Both the position numbers and the translations under genes were made by a program. Below are positions 45,266-53,908 of a stretch of DNA of 64,000 nt, piece after piece. Source of the stretch: Saprospiraceae bacterium (GTDB lineage: Bacteria > Bacteroidota > Bacteroidia > Chitinophagales > Saprospiraceae). Within the stretch, counting starts at the first letter, position 1; every line of letters starts with the position of its first letter. The notes beneath the pieces were generated by a model, which had not been told where the DNA came from, searched no databases, and saw nothing but the letters and a program-made list of their open reading frames with translations. Location of the stretch: the NCBI GenBank assembly GCA_013214355.1, contig JABSSL010000036.1:1-64000 (forward strand), given 5' to 3'.

Positions 45266-45796
45266 CTATAGTTTCCCTAAATGGTCTAGTGCCAAATAAG
45301 CCAAGTCTATATTGACAAAAGTGTGATCTTCTTTATTTTTAATGAATGCTCTGAATTCTTCAATAGGAAGCGTGAAGACTTCGATAAATTCATTCTCATC
45401 TAAATTTTGCTTACCGGTAGCACGACAATTGGTGGCCACTAAGAAGTATTGGTACTCCGTGCTGTAAGCACTGCGTTTGGCCTTTAAAAGGACAACTTCA
45501 TCAGATTCGTATCCCGTTTCTTCAAGCAATTCTCGCTTGGCAGCTTCTTCTGGTTGCTCATTTTTTTCCAAATAGCCTTCGCAACAACTAGTGAGTACTA
45601 TTTCTGGGCCAGGCCTATACTGTTTGATCAGAACGACATCCCAGTTCTCTGTAAAAGCTGCCACGGAGATGTAGGGGCTATTGCCGATTACATCAAAGCT
45701 TGACTTCTTGCCATTCGGTAGTATAAAGAGCTTTTGCCACATTTTTCGCCAACCATCGTAAGCTAGGTCTTCGTGTATTTTTTGCCAGTACAACAT
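45266..45796 (-). CDS. NUDIX hydrolase, ADP-ribose pyrophosphatase-like
   Basis: A 176 aa cytoplasmic NUDIX enzyme, which splits a nucleoside diphosphate linked to another group. The NUDIX box fits the G-x5-E-x7-REL-x-EE-x-G form exactly (GYLEKNEQPEEAAKRELLEE then TGY). The upstream piece VVLIKQYRPGPEI and the aromatic SAYSTEYQYFLVATN suggest the ADP-ribose/NDP-sugar branch, but the substrate is not fixed. It is convergent with the CHAT gene and stands alone. Confidence 0.88.
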   Translation of the reverse strand: MLYWQKIHEDLAYDGWRKMWQKLFILPNGKKSSFDVIGNSPYISVAAFTENWDVVLIKQYRPGPEIVLTSCCEGYLEKNEQPEEAAKRELLEETGYESDEVVLLKAKRSAYSTEYQYFLVATNCRATGKQNLDENEFIEVFTLPIEEFRAFIKNKEDHTFVNIDLAYLALDHLGKL

Positions 45797-46079
45797 AAGT
45801 CAATAGAGTAGAGGTTTAGTGTAAAGTAACTTCTGCGATCTGGTTTTACATTGGATTTGATGAGGATAAAAGGTGGTTTTGGATCCAAAGAAGATCCAAT
45901 CCACTAGGGCTGCGTTAGCAAAATTAACGTATATCTGAACATTTTAATACATTTTCACGTCGCTTCTAATTTCCTAAAAAAAATTAAACTATTGCTAACT
46001 CCCGCTTAACTTCTCTTAACATTTAAAGCCTACATCTTGCCGCCATCATTAGCAATTAACCACACAAAATTTATTCATT

Positions 46080-46769
46080 ATGAGAGCCATGTCCAAAGTA
46101 TTTTTCACTTTTTGTTTGAGTATGATGACCCTTGTAGCTGTAGCTCAAACATCCTTTGGCCTTAGAATGGGAAGCACTTGGAGTAATGTGAATACTTCAG
46201 AAGCAATTGGAAATGCAACACCCAACTTTAAAAATATAAATGGATTTAGCATCGGTGCATTTGCCGAGATACCGGTAGCTCCTCAATTCTCTATCCAGCC
46301 TGAAATCGGATTCACTCGTAAAGGATTTGTAGTTGCAGAAGGCTTTGATGCACCATTGTTTGGGGTAGACTTACCCATCGGTGTTACTGCGGAAACAAAG
46401 TTCGATTATCTAGAAATACCTGTTTTAGCAAAGTATAGTTTTGGCGAAGATAAGTTGAAAGCTTATGTCGCTGTAGGTCCTAATATAGGCTATGCCTTGA
46501 ACGGGCGAGTGGATACCAAAACGAACTTATTGGTAGATATCAACCTTGGATCAACCGAAATCAATCTCCAAGATCAGGACTTTAATCGCATTGAAATTGG
46601 CGCCACTGGTGCAGTGGGAGCAAGCTACGATGCTGGTTTCGGTACGCTATTTGTAGATGCAAGGTACAATAGAGGCTTTACAGAAGTATATAATCTACCT
46701 TTTGTAGATGAGAAAGTAAGAACCAGTGGCTTTGGCCTTAATGTAGGTTTCGCAGTACCGATTAACTAG
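46080..46769 (+). CDS. PorT-like outer-membrane beta-barrel protein
   Basis: A 229 aa protein of the small PorT-like (outer membrane protein beta-barrel) family. The signal peptide is VFFTFCLSMMTLVAVAQ; a second ATG at 46089 is just as good a start. The strands include SFGLRMGSTWSNVN, FSIQPEIGFTRKGFVV, FDYLEIPVLAKYSFGEDK and the closing GFGLNVGFAVPIN, all with the LEIP-x-LAKY hallmark of this family. Function in the outer membrane unknown. It has its own strong terminator, so it is transcribed alone. Confidence 0.88.
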   Translation: MRAMSKVFFTFCLSMMTLVAVAQTSFGLRMGSTWSNVNTSEAIGNATPNFKNINGFSIGAFAEIPVAPQFSIQPEIGFTRKGFVVAEGFDAPLFGVDLPIGVTAETKFDYLEIPVLAKYSFGEDKLKAYVAVGPNIGYALNGRVDTKTNLLVDINLGSTEINLQDQDFNRIEIGATGAVGASYDAGFGTLFVDARYNRGFTEVYNLPFVDEKVRTSGFGLNVGFAVPIN

Positions 46770-46864
46770 AGCTATATAAAAGAAAGTCCCCAGTTAAACC
46801 AAACCCCATAACCCCAATAACCAATAACTCCAAAAAACATAACCCCAATTCCAAATTCCTTTTG

Positions 46865-46898
46865 AACCACTGATGGCTTGGCTATCAGTGGTTTTTTT
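46865..46898 (+). terminator. Terminator after the PorT-like gene
   Basis: Perfect ten-base arms AACCACTGAT (46865-46874) and ATCAGTGGTT (46884-46893), nine-base loop, followed by a run of T. Confidence 0.9.
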
Positions 46899-46970
46899 AA
46901 TTCTATAGCCAACAATTGTAATCAAAATAATTACAAAAATCAAAAAAGTTAAATTTTTATACTCAAAATA

Positions 46971-47000
46971 TTGTCAAATTTGAAAAGTTTCGTATATTTG
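46971..47000 (+). promoter_or_regulatory. Canonical Bacteroidota promoter of a small transcription unit
   Basis: TTG (46971-46973), exactly 19 bases, then TATATTTG (46993-47000), a full match to TAnnTTTG. The surroundings are very AT-rich. It is the best promoter I found in the window, and no long gene follows it; transcription should start near 47006. Confidence 0.8.
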
Positions 47001-47041
47001 TATCAACACAACAAACAAAAACACCTATAACCAATTGAAAG

Positions 47042-47164
47042 ATGTGTAACACCCAAAAAGCTTTCTTCTCCGATGTTTTTGTGGTCGGTATTTTAGTTGA
47101 GCGCATTGCAAAAAATGGGAGTAGAACTTCCAGCAAGAATCTTGATCTAAAGCCACAAAGATGA
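47042..47164 (+). CDS. Possible 40-residue small protein
   Basis: An ATG at 47042, about 36 bases after the predicted start of transcription, opens 40 codons ending in TGA (MCNTQKAFFSDVFVVGILVE, then a basic tail KNGSSRTSSKNLDLKPQR). It has a short hydrophobic centre and a positively charged end. It lies between a perfect promoter and a strong terminator, so the unit is certainly meant to be transcribed; whether the peptide or the RNA itself is the product is open. I recognise no family. Confidence 0.4.
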   Translation: MCNTQKAFFSDVFVVGILVERIAKNGSRTSSKNLDLKPQR

Positions 47165-47220
47165 TCGGAGCTGTTAAAATGTATTATTTCGAGCGAGTGT
47201 CAGTAAGTTGTTACTTCTTT

Positions 47221-47247
47221 AGGAGGGGTTCTCCCCTCCGATTTTTT
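47221..47247 (+). terminator. Terminator of the small transcription unit
   Basis: GGAGGGG (47222-47228), loop TTCT, CCCCTCC (47233-47239), then ATTTTTT. With the promoter at 46971-47000 it would define a transcript of about 240 bases. Confidence 0.85.
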
Positions 47248-47569
47248 CTCTGATGAAAAGAAAGTATTAGATAGTCGAATCATCCCTTGATTGCACACTG
47301 TTGAAAAAACGCCATCTCTAAATCCTAAGCAGTAGCTATATGAATCTCCGTTTCTAGCGGTTTGCACAATGCTAGATAGGTCTGATTTGTCTAATGCGAA
47401 GGAAAGTGAACTGTAGTTTAATTGAACCCATTCGTCTACAGAAAACTTGATTTGGAAAGTAATTTAGAATTCGAACGCATGGCAAAACCCTGAAAATACT
47501 GAATGGAAACCTTTTTGTTGTAAGCAATAATTTGGTTTTACGAAGAATGCGCTCCCTCTTGGAAACAGC

Positions 47570-47597
47570 AGGTTGGTCTTTAGGCCAACCTTTTTTT
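47570..47597 (+). terminator. Second terminator-like hairpin in the 46.8-47.7 kb gap
   Basis: AGGTTGG (47570-47576) and CCAACCT (47585-47591), then a T run. It follows about 320 bases of sequence (47249-47569) in which I see no gene, RNA or promoter, so it may end another unseen small RNA. Confidence 0.75.
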
Positions 47598-47716
47598 ATA
47601 GGCTAGATCTATGTACCTAAATCCTAACGTTACCTATCTCTAAAGTCTCGTCTAAATAGGTGTTGTACTACTTAAGTGCCAAGGATTCAATTATCTACCT
47701 ATAAAACTTGATTATT

Positions 47717-48397
47717 ATGAATTTTTCCATCCAAAACGTAGGTCGCTCGATAATGCTCGTCAGTGTTCTCCTTTTCACGGCCTGCAAGACTAATAAAACA
47801 ACCCAAGGAGCCATAATTGGAGGAGCTGCAGGGGGTGTACTGGGAGGTGTGATTGGGAAAAAGTCAGGAAATTCTGCTGCCGGGATTATCATCGGAGCAG
47901 CTATTGGGGGGACAGCGGGGGCTATCATTGGAAGATACATGGATAAGCAAGCACAAGAGATTGAAGAAGACCTTAAAAATGCCAAGGTCAAGAGAGTGGG
48001 AGAGGGGATATTGATCACTTTTGATGCAGGGCTCATGTTTGACGTAGATTCCTACCAATTGAAATCAGCCACGCGAAGAGAATTAGATGAACTTTCTGAG
48101 ATCCTCAATAAGTATGAGGATACCGATATTCTGGTGGAAGGTCATACGGATAGTAGTGGTGCAGAGGACTACAATCAGAAATTATCGGTGAGTCGAGCTA
48201 AATCTGTATACCAGCAGCTGCAACGTAGAAATGTAACCGCTACTCGAGTAACTACCGTTGGCTATGGAGAGAACCAGCCGGTTGCGGATAATGGGAGTGT
48301 TTCTGGAAGGCAAAAGAATCGAAGGGTAGAAGTAGCAATTTACGCCAACAAGAAACTCAAAAGAGCCGCTAAGCGTGGGGATATTCCTATGGAGTAA
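47717..48397 (+). CDS. OmpA-family lipoprotein
   Basis: A 226 aa peptidoglycan-anchoring outer-membrane lipoprotein. Start at the ATG at 47717; a TTG nine bases earlier is also in frame. The leader ends in the lipobox LFTAC. A glycine-zipper region follows (AIIGGAAGGVLGGVIGKK, IIIGAAIGGTAGAIIG), which can cross or lie in the membrane. The C-terminal OmpA domain is about 115 residues: ILVEGHTDSSGAEDYNQKLS with the peptidoglycan-binding Asp, SRAKSVYQQL, and the closing RQKNRRVEVAI with its Arg. The pair of glycine zipper and OmpA domain matches the YiaD-like branch. A bidirectional terminator follows. Confidence 0.92.
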   Translation: MNFSIQNVGRSIMLVSVLLFTACKTNKTTQGAIIGGAAGGVLGGVIGKKSGNSAAGIIIGAAIGGTAGAIIGRYMDKQAQEIEEDLKNAKVKRVGEGILITFDAGLMFDVDSYQLKSATRRELDELSEILNKYEDTDILVEGHTDSSGAEDYNQKLSVSRAKSVYQQLQRRNVTATRVTTVGYGENQPVADNGSVSGRQKNRRVEVAIYANKKLKRAAKRGDIPME

Positions 48398-48423
48398 AAG
48401 ATAGGTGCTTACTTTCCGAAATA

Positions 48424-48461
48424 AAAAAATGGCTGATCACGAAAGTGACCAGCCATTTTTA
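48424..48461. terminator. Bidirectional terminator between OmpA-like and RRM genes
   Basis: AAAAATGGCTG-a-TCAC, loop GAAA, GTGA-c-CAGCCATTTTT: a long stem with A and T runs on opposite sides, placed between two convergent genes. Confidence 0.88.
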
Positions 48462-48478
48462 TGCTATAAGTGAAGGGC

Positions 48479-48856
48479 CTACCAACGGTTTCCACCGCCG
48501 CCATAGCCGCCACCGCCGCCGTAGCCTCCACGGCCACCGCCGCCGCCGCCATTACCGCCGCGGCCACCGCCGCCGCCATAGCCGCCACGTCCACCGCCAC
48601 GACCACCGCGATTTTCACGGGGTTCTGCTTTCTTCACTACAATAGTTCTTCCGTCTAAATCTGAATCGTTTAATGCTTCGATAGCATTTCTTGCCTCATC
48701 GTCATTGTCCATTTCAACAAATCCAAATCCCTTGGATTTTCCGGTAAACTTGTCAAAAATAATTTTGGCTGAAGATACTTCACCAAATTCCTCGAAGGCT
48801 GCTCTAAGATCTTCTTCGTGTGTATCGAAGTTCAACTTAGCAACGAAAATGTTCAT
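48479..48856 (-). CDS. Glycine-rich RRM RNA-binding protein
   Basis: A 125 aa protein with one RNA recognition motif (residues 1-80) and a glycine/arginine-rich tail. RNP2 is MNIFVAKLNF and RNP1 is KGFGFVEM; both carry the aromatic residues that stack on RNA. The tail (RGGRGGGRGGYGGGGGRG) contains RGG and GGYGG units ending in NRW. Proteins of this build in cyanobacteria and Bacteroidota are often cold-induced and act as RNA chaperones. The 382-base region upstream (48857-49238) is AT-rich and holds no gene I can support; it may contain a long 5' leader. The low-complexity tail makes the reverse strand look coding, which it is not. Confidence 0.92.
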   Translation of the reverse strand: MNIFVAKLNFDTHEEDLRAAFEEFGEVSSAKIIFDKFTGKSKGFGFVEMDNDDEARNAIEALNDSDLDGRTIVVKKAEPRENRGGRGGGRGGYGGGGGRGGNGGGGGGRGGYGGGGGYGGGGNRW

Positions 48857-49153
48857 ACTACTAAAAAATTAAATTAAAAATATAAAACAGTTGAAATGTA
48901 AAGGCACAATTTACCTCTCTGTCCGGAACATAATCCAATAAAGGCTTATTTGACAGATCAATGGACAACAAATAAAACTAACGGGGAAATTTTAAATCAA
49001 TCGAAACTTAATAGAGAAGACGAGATAAAATCTACGGGTCAATTAAAAATATTGTCAGGCAAGTTTGCGTACTTATACACAATCACTATCCTTTCTAACG
49101 CCAAAGGTAATACAATTGTTGTGGTGAAAAGACTTTTTCACCAAGTAATTTCA

Positions 49154-49182
49154 AATTAGGGCGGGTCACATCGGCCCTAATT
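49154..49182 (-). terminator. Inverted repeat after the M14 gene
   Basis: Perfect nine-base arms AATTAGGGC (49154-49162) and GCCCTAATT (49174-49182). It lies 57 bases past the stop of the minus-strand carboxypeptidase gene. The T run is weak, so terminator function is likely but not certain. Confidence 0.5.
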
Positions 49183-49238
49183 GCCTATCTCGATCTTGTT
49201 ACACCCCTCCTGCAAACAAGTTGTTAATGGGCTCTGAT

Positions 49239-51770
49239 TTAGTTGCCAACCAGGAACAAAGCATTACTAAATAAGAAGAGGCCATTATCCCAAAAGCCCC
49301 TAAACAAAGGGTTATCCACCATATAGGTGATATGTCCTGCTCCCTTAGACTCTACCGCAAAACTGATCGTTTCCTTGAGTTGTTCCAGCGCTTTTGACCC
49401 GACAAAACCAACCGTCAGTGGATCTTTCCCAACGGTTCCAACATTATTTAAATTTTTTTGCAGGGGTAGGGCAATGGTATTGGTTTTTAGGGTAAAATAT
49501 TGATCTCCAATTCCAAAAGCTAAAGGATGGGTTTTGTCCATCCGGAGCTGGAAAATGGCTCCCGGGAGGGAAGCACTGATTCTTCTCCTACTGGCTCCCA
49601 TATACGGATCAAGCCGTCCTTCGAGTTGTTCTTCTTCTCCCTTTTGCTCCTGGGCCTGTTGTTCTTCCTCCGTCGCAAATCGCTCTAGGCGGTACCCCTC
49701 CTGATCCACAAAGGACCGGATGGCCCCTTCAATGGCTATCAAGTGCCCCCCTTGGCTGATCCACTGATCAAGCTGAGATTGTTCATCATCCGTTAGGTTA
49801 TAGTTGCCACTTGGCAGGATCAGTGTATGATAATCATCCAAGGAAATGCTGCTTAGACTATTGCGGTAATAGACATCTACCGGATATTCTAGGACTTGTT
49901 CGAAGTAATGCCAAACGACTCCAAAACTATAAGGAGAAACACCTTCATCAGATAATACAGCAACCTTATGGGATTGAATAAGTCGCATCGCATCAGATCC
50001 AAGGTCAGGTCCACGATCAGAAAATCCCGTTTCTATCCCCGTAATCTCCTTATTGAGTTTGAGTGCTGCGCTGGCCAGCACTTGATCAAATGTAGAATTT
50101 TTGCGATTATCGGCTCGTGTAATCACTAGGGTTCCAGCTTCGTACGATTCTTTTTCGATCGTAAAGGGAAGGCTGGCAAAGCGGACTTTGACGCCCTTTT
50201 TCAATAGTTCAGCTAAGAATTTCACATCTTCCACTGATTCCCACCTGGCCAAATAGGCATACTTGGAAGTAGGATTTTCAGCCTCGATCGCATTGGGGAA
50301 AGTATATCCAGGAATGACATCCATACCTTGTGTCGTAGCATAGGCTTCCAAGCCGTAGGCGTAAGGTAAGGACCACGCGGTGACATCATAAGTCAAGGAA
50401 TCTTCTACTCTTACCTCTGGATCAAAAAGGACTTGGGTTAACACCGATAGCGGCTGGTAAGCACTGATGATCAAATCTTCGGCCCCGATGCTAATGCCTT
50501 TAGTTTTGCCCGTTCGGTAATCGAATGCTCTCGTGCCACTGGTGGTTTCGGTCCGACCATATTCAATTCCATTTTTATCTAGTAATTGAGTCAATCGTTT
50601 CAATTTACCAGCGGGATTGGAGCTCTTGATGATGTAGCTCTTGTATTTACCCTTAGGGTTGGCTCGAGCGTCTTGAAAGAATTTTGTGAAATTTTGGGAG
50701 AGACGAGCCTGTTCTCTGGACCCAACCTCAACGGTAGAGAGAGAGGTGGTAATATGATGATCGATTCTATCTTTAAGGGTTAAGGTATCGCCATTGTTGC
50801 GAATGATGGCTTTACCAGCTCTACCACTTCCTCCCTGCTCATAAGTCATACCAATAGCACCGGTGAAGATGGGGTAGGTATCACCATAGCTGGGATAGAG
50901 GAGGTCAAATACTTCCTTGGTGAAGTATAGCCAACCTTCTTTGTCGAAGTATTTGGCGTGATTTTTACCTATTTCGACCTGAAATTTGCTTTGCCAATCT
51001 GTGATATATTCATGATAAGGGCGCGCGGCTGGCGCAAAATAGTAAGGATCATTATAGAACTGTTCGTGTAAGTCCGCATGAATCTGTGGGTACCACTGTC
51101 GATACAGCTTCATACGTTGCTGAGATTCGATTTGTGTTTGCCAGGCCCAGTCTCGGTTGAGATCATAGAGGTAGTGGTTGACACGTCCTCCTGGCCAGGG
51201 CTCATCATGCTCCCTTACGTTAGGGTTCGGATTAGTGATCTTGTTGGTGTTGCGCCGGTACCAGTCAATATAACGGGAATTACCATCGGGATTGAGAACT
51301 GGGTCCAAAATGACGAGGGTATTCTCTAACCAGCCTTTAGTTTCCGGCTTGTCCGGTCTGCTCAGTTCGTAAACCACACCCATGGAGCTTTCGTTACCTG
51401 CTGTTTCATTTCCATGCACACTGTAACTCATCCAAACAATACTGATATTGAGATCGGGATCAACTTTCCCTTCCAATAATCCCGCTTTCCGAAGATTATT
51501 TTTTCTGATGTCTTCTAGACGGTTGAGGTTCTCTGGAGTGGATATGAACGCCACCATCAAGGGGCGGTCTTCATTGGTGTAACCATATCGCTGCAGTTGC
51601 ACCCGATCGCTGTTATCAGCGACGTGTTCAAAATAATCAACCAGAAGATGATGAGGTGTAAAATTCTCTCCTAATGAATGAGGGAGGAAGTCATCTGGAG
51701 ATTGTAGCTGTGCAGTGAGATGTAGGCCATTTGCGAGTAAGCAAATGCCTAAGCAGAGTTTTTTCAACAT
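49239..51770 (-). CDS. Secreted M14-family zinc carboxypeptidase
   Basis: An 843 aa secreted metallopeptidase from the ATG at 51770, which opens a standard signal peptide (LKKLCLGICLLANGLHL, then TAQ); an upstream in-frame start at 51812 has no merit. The zinc ligands are visible: HGNETAGNE (His and Glu) and HADLHEQF (third ligand His), with the catalytic Glu in GMTYEQGG. The remaining 450 residues include a flavodoxin/glutamine-amidotransferase-like segment (VDVYYRNSLSSISLDDYHTL, LILPSGNYNLTDDEQ), as in other long Bacteroidota M14 proteins. It probably trims peptides outside the cell. No T9SS sorting domain is seen at the end. It is transcribed alone. Confidence 0.92.
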   Translation of the reverse strand: MLKKLCLGICLLANGLHLTAQLQSPDDFLPHSLGENFTPHHLLVDYFEHVADNSDRVQLQRYGYTNEDRPLMVAFISTPENLNRLEDIRKNNLRKAGLLEGKVDPDLNISIVWMSYSVHGNETAGNESSMGVVYELSRPDKPETKGWLENTLVILDPVLNPDGNSRYIDWYRRNTNKITNPNPNVREHDEPWPGGRVNHYLYDLNRDWAWQTQIESQQRMKLYRQWYPQIHADLHEQFYNDPYYFAPAARPYHEYITDWQSKFQVEIGKNHAKYFDKEGWLYFTKEVFDLLYPSYGDTYPIFTGAIGMTYEQGGSGRAGKAIIRNNGDTLTLKDRIDHHITTSLSTVEVGSREQARLSQNFTKFFQDARANPKGKYKSYIIKSSNPAGKLKRLTQLLDKNGIEYGRTETTSGTRAFDYRTGKTKGISIGAEDLIISAYQPLSVLTQVLFDPEVRVEDSLTYDVTAWSLPYAYGLEAYATTQGMDVIPGYTFPNAIEAENPTSKYAYLARWESVEDVKFLAELLKKGVKVRFASLPFTIEKESYEAGTLVITRADNRKNSTFDQVLASAALKLNKEITGIETGFSDRGPDLGSDAMRLIQSHKVAVLSDEGVSPYSFGVVWHYFEQVLEYPVDVYYRNSLSSISLDDYHTLILPSGNYNLTDDEQSQLDQWISQGGHLIAIEGAIRSFVDQEGYRLERFATEEEQQAQEQKGEEEQLEGRLDPYMGASRRRISASLPGAIFQLRMDKTHPLAFGIGDQYFTLKTNTIALPLQKNLNNVGTVGKDPLTVGFVGSKALEQLKETISFAVESKGAGHITYMVDNPLFRGFWDNGLFLFSNALFLVGN

Positions 51771-51975
51771 TACTATTGGCGTTTTTTCTGAATTAATACA
51801 GAAAACCCACAATAATAATGAGTAATTACCTGAAAATAAAAAGGGTGGAAGCTAAAGTTATCAGCACGAATTATTAAGCCAAGAATTAGCACGATTTTTC
51901 CCTCAACGGCCAAATCGGGGGAGGCGTATCCTTGGGTATAAGCTCACTGGCTATACCGATATTGATGCCTGGGGA

Positions 51976-52932
51976 CTAATACACCTTTTCCACAATCTGT
52001 CTGATGGTGTCTGAATCGCCCATGGTGTAATAATGTAGACAAGGAGCACCCGCTTCTTTCAATTCCTTCGATTGCTGAGCACACCACTCAATTCCAGCCT
52101 GCCGACGACCTTCTGCATTTTTGGCTTTCGTGACAGCATCTACCAGCTCATCCGGTAAATCCACATGGAAAAGACGAGGGAGGGAATTGAGTTGATAGAG
52201 TTTAGTCACGGGTTTTAAGCCTGGTACGATGGGAACATTGATGCCTACTTCACGGCATTGTTTGACATATTCGAAGTACTTCTTATTGTCAAAAAACATC
52301 TGGGTAACGATATAATTGGCTCCCGCGTCGATCTTGGCTTTGGTATACTGCAAGTCTAAACCCATATTTGGAGCCTCGAAATGCTTTTCTGGATAACCTG
52401 CAATGCCAATACAAAAGTCCGTCTTTTCACCGTTTTCGATATTGGTATCTAAGTATTTCCCCCTATTCATGCCGTCGATCTGCTTGACCAGATCTAATGC
52501 GTAGGCATGTCCCCCTGCTTCAGGAATGAATTTACCTTCAAATTTCCGGGCGTCTCCTCTCAGTGCCAAGACATTCTTAATATTCAAGAAGTTCAAATCA
52601 ATCAAGGCATTCTCCGTATCTTCTTCTGTAAACCCTCCGCAGATTAGATGCGGTACGGCATCGACTCCATAGCGGTGCATAATGGAGGCACAAATCCCAA
52701 CAGTTCCTGGGCGTTTACGAATGGAGGTTTTCTCGTAATATCCGCTATCTCGCTTTTTATAGAGAAATTCTTCCCGATGATAGGTCACGTCAATGAAGGG
52801 GGGCTTGAATTCCATCAGGGGATCCAAGGTATCGAAAATGGCCTTCATGCTTCCGCCTTTGAGTGGAGGAAGTACTTCAAATGAGATCAAAGTCTGACCA
52901 GCTGCTTTCTCAAAATATTCTGTGACCTTCAT
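51976..52932 (-). CDS. metF: Methylenetetrahydrofolate reductase
   Basis: A 318 aa FAD enzyme that turns 5,10-methylene-THF into 5-methyl-THF for methionine synthesis. Family signatures: FEVLPPLKGGSM at the start (with catalytic Glu), IDVTYHREE, HLICGGFTEEDTENALIDL, NVLALRGDARK, FCIGIAGYPEKH, NYIVTQMFFDNKKYFEYV and VPIVPGLKPVTK. Full length. No riboswitch that I could recognise lies in the 230-base region that it shares divergently with the TetR gene. Confidence 0.95.
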   Translation of the reverse strand: MKVTEYFEKAAGQTLISFEVLPPLKGGSMKAIFDTLDPLMEFKPPFIDVTYHREEFLYKKRDSGYYEKTSIRKRPGTVGICASIMHRYGVDAVPHLICGGFTEEDTENALIDLNFLNIKNVLALRGDARKFEGKFIPEAGGHAYALDLVKQIDGMNRGKYLDTNIENGEKTDFCIGIAGYPEKHFEAPNMGLDLQYTKAKIDAGANYIVTQMFFDNKKYFEYVKQCREVGINVPIVPGLKPVTKLYQLNSLPRLFHVDLPDELVDAVTKAKNAEGRRQAGIEWCAQQSKELKEAGAPCLHYYTMGDSDTIRQIVEKVY

Positions 52933-53134
52933 ATGAGATTTGGGCTTTTGCCGGCAAAGCTAAGTAATAGCCCAAACTTTTTCAGCCCCCTCTACAAAAA
53001 ATGACCCAGGGCTGAATCTCTAGGCCTATACTCTCCCTTGCTAATTGTCATTGATCAGTATGATTATTACCGCTCCCATAGCTGTAGTTTGATCCCTATC
53101 TTCTCGCTGTTCGTCGGATTTCTCTGCGCTACTA

Positions 53135-53165
53135 TTGCGTTGTATCAAGAAATAGTATAATTTTG
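53135..53165 (+). promoter_or_regulatory. Promoter of the TetR gene
   Basis: TTG (53135-53137), 20 bases, then TAATTTTG (53158-53165), a full match to TAnnTTTG. The -7 box runs into the palindromic operator at 53163, so a bound regulator would block polymerase. Confidence 0.65.
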
Positions 53166-53182
53166 ATTGAACGTTCATTCAA
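53163..53182. promoter_or_regulatory. TetR-type operator
   Basis: TTGATTGAACGTTCATTCAA: outer TTGA/TCAA and a central perfect ten-base palindrome TGAACGTTCA, with one mismatched pair between them. It overlaps the -7 box and ends seven bases before the ATG at 53190, the layout of an autoregulated repressor gene. Confidence 0.65.
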
Positions 53183-53189
53183 TAAAAAA

Positions 53190-53768
53190 ATGTCGCCAAG
53201 ATCTAAAGAACAAAATGAGGTTATTAGACAGCAGAGCATGACTTCCATCAAGGAGGCTGCCTTGGAGATGTTTGCCAAATATGGGTATCACAGCACTAAG
53301 ATCTCACAGATAGCGAAGGAAGCGGGGATCTCCAACGGGCTGCTGTACAACTACTTTGGGGGAAAAGAGGAGTTGTTACGAGCCATCGTTAAAGATGCGA
53401 TGGATCAGAATGATGCAGGCTGGCTAATGGCCCTGCAATCGGATGTGCCTCCCAAGGAGAAAATCACCCTGGCGGTAGAAGCTACTTTCGAAAATATCAA
53501 ATCAAACGTGCATTACTGGAAGTTGCTCTCCGCACTTGCTTTTCAACCAGATGTGCAGAAGAGTATGGAAGACTTAGTCATGGCAAAGAAGGAGCTGTAC
53601 ATCAATTTACTGATTGAGCTTTTTCAGGAAATGGGTTACGCTGAGCCAGAGCGGGAAGTTTTCTACTTCGGTGCTATTCTCGACGGTATCTTTTTACACT
53701 ATATGAATATGCAGGATGCTTATCCCTTAGATATGATGAAAGACATGGTTCTTCAACGATATCGCTGA
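53190..53768 (+). CDS. TetR/AcrR-family regulator
   Basis: A 192 aa repressor from the ATG at 53190. The earlier in-frame TTG lies inside the operator and is not a plausible start. The N-terminal helix-turn-helix is typical: SIKEAALEMFAKYGYHSTKI, then SQIAKEAGISNGLLYNYFGG. The C-terminal 130 residues form the helical ligand-binding and dimer domain with no assigned ligand (YWKLLSALAFQPDVQKSMED). It stands in front of a Lol-like ABC export operon on the same strand and probably controls it as well as itself; no second operator copy was found in the 140 bases before the next gene. Confidence 0.92.
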   Translation: MSPRSKEQNEVIRQQSMTSIKEAALEMFAKYGYHSTKISQIAKEAGISNGLLYNYFGGKEELLRAIVKDAMDQNDAGWLMALQSDVPPKEKITLAVEATFENIKSNVHYWKLLSALAFQPDVQKSMEDLVMAKKELYINLLIELFQEMGYAEPEREVFYFGAILDGIFLHYMNMQDAYPLDMMKDMVLQRYR

Positions 53769-53908
53769 TAGGCTGATTTTAATAACATAACTCCTTTTTA
53801 GACAGAGCTCGTGGACAGTCATAAAACAAGCTGAACAGGAAGCCTTGAATTTCACTTTTGAGTGGCTCGAAACACGAGATTAGTTTAAGAACCACATAAT
53901 TATAACAA

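Noticed and set aside
48409-48658. Alanine- or histidine-rich reading frames over the RRM gene tail
   Set aside because: They are artefacts of the glycine-codon repeat of the RRM gene read in other frames.
48950-49159. 69-codon frame MTDQWTTNKTNGEIL on the plus strand
   Set aside because: AT-rich composition, no family likeness, no promoter match and it lies in the probable leader region of the RRM gene on the other strand.
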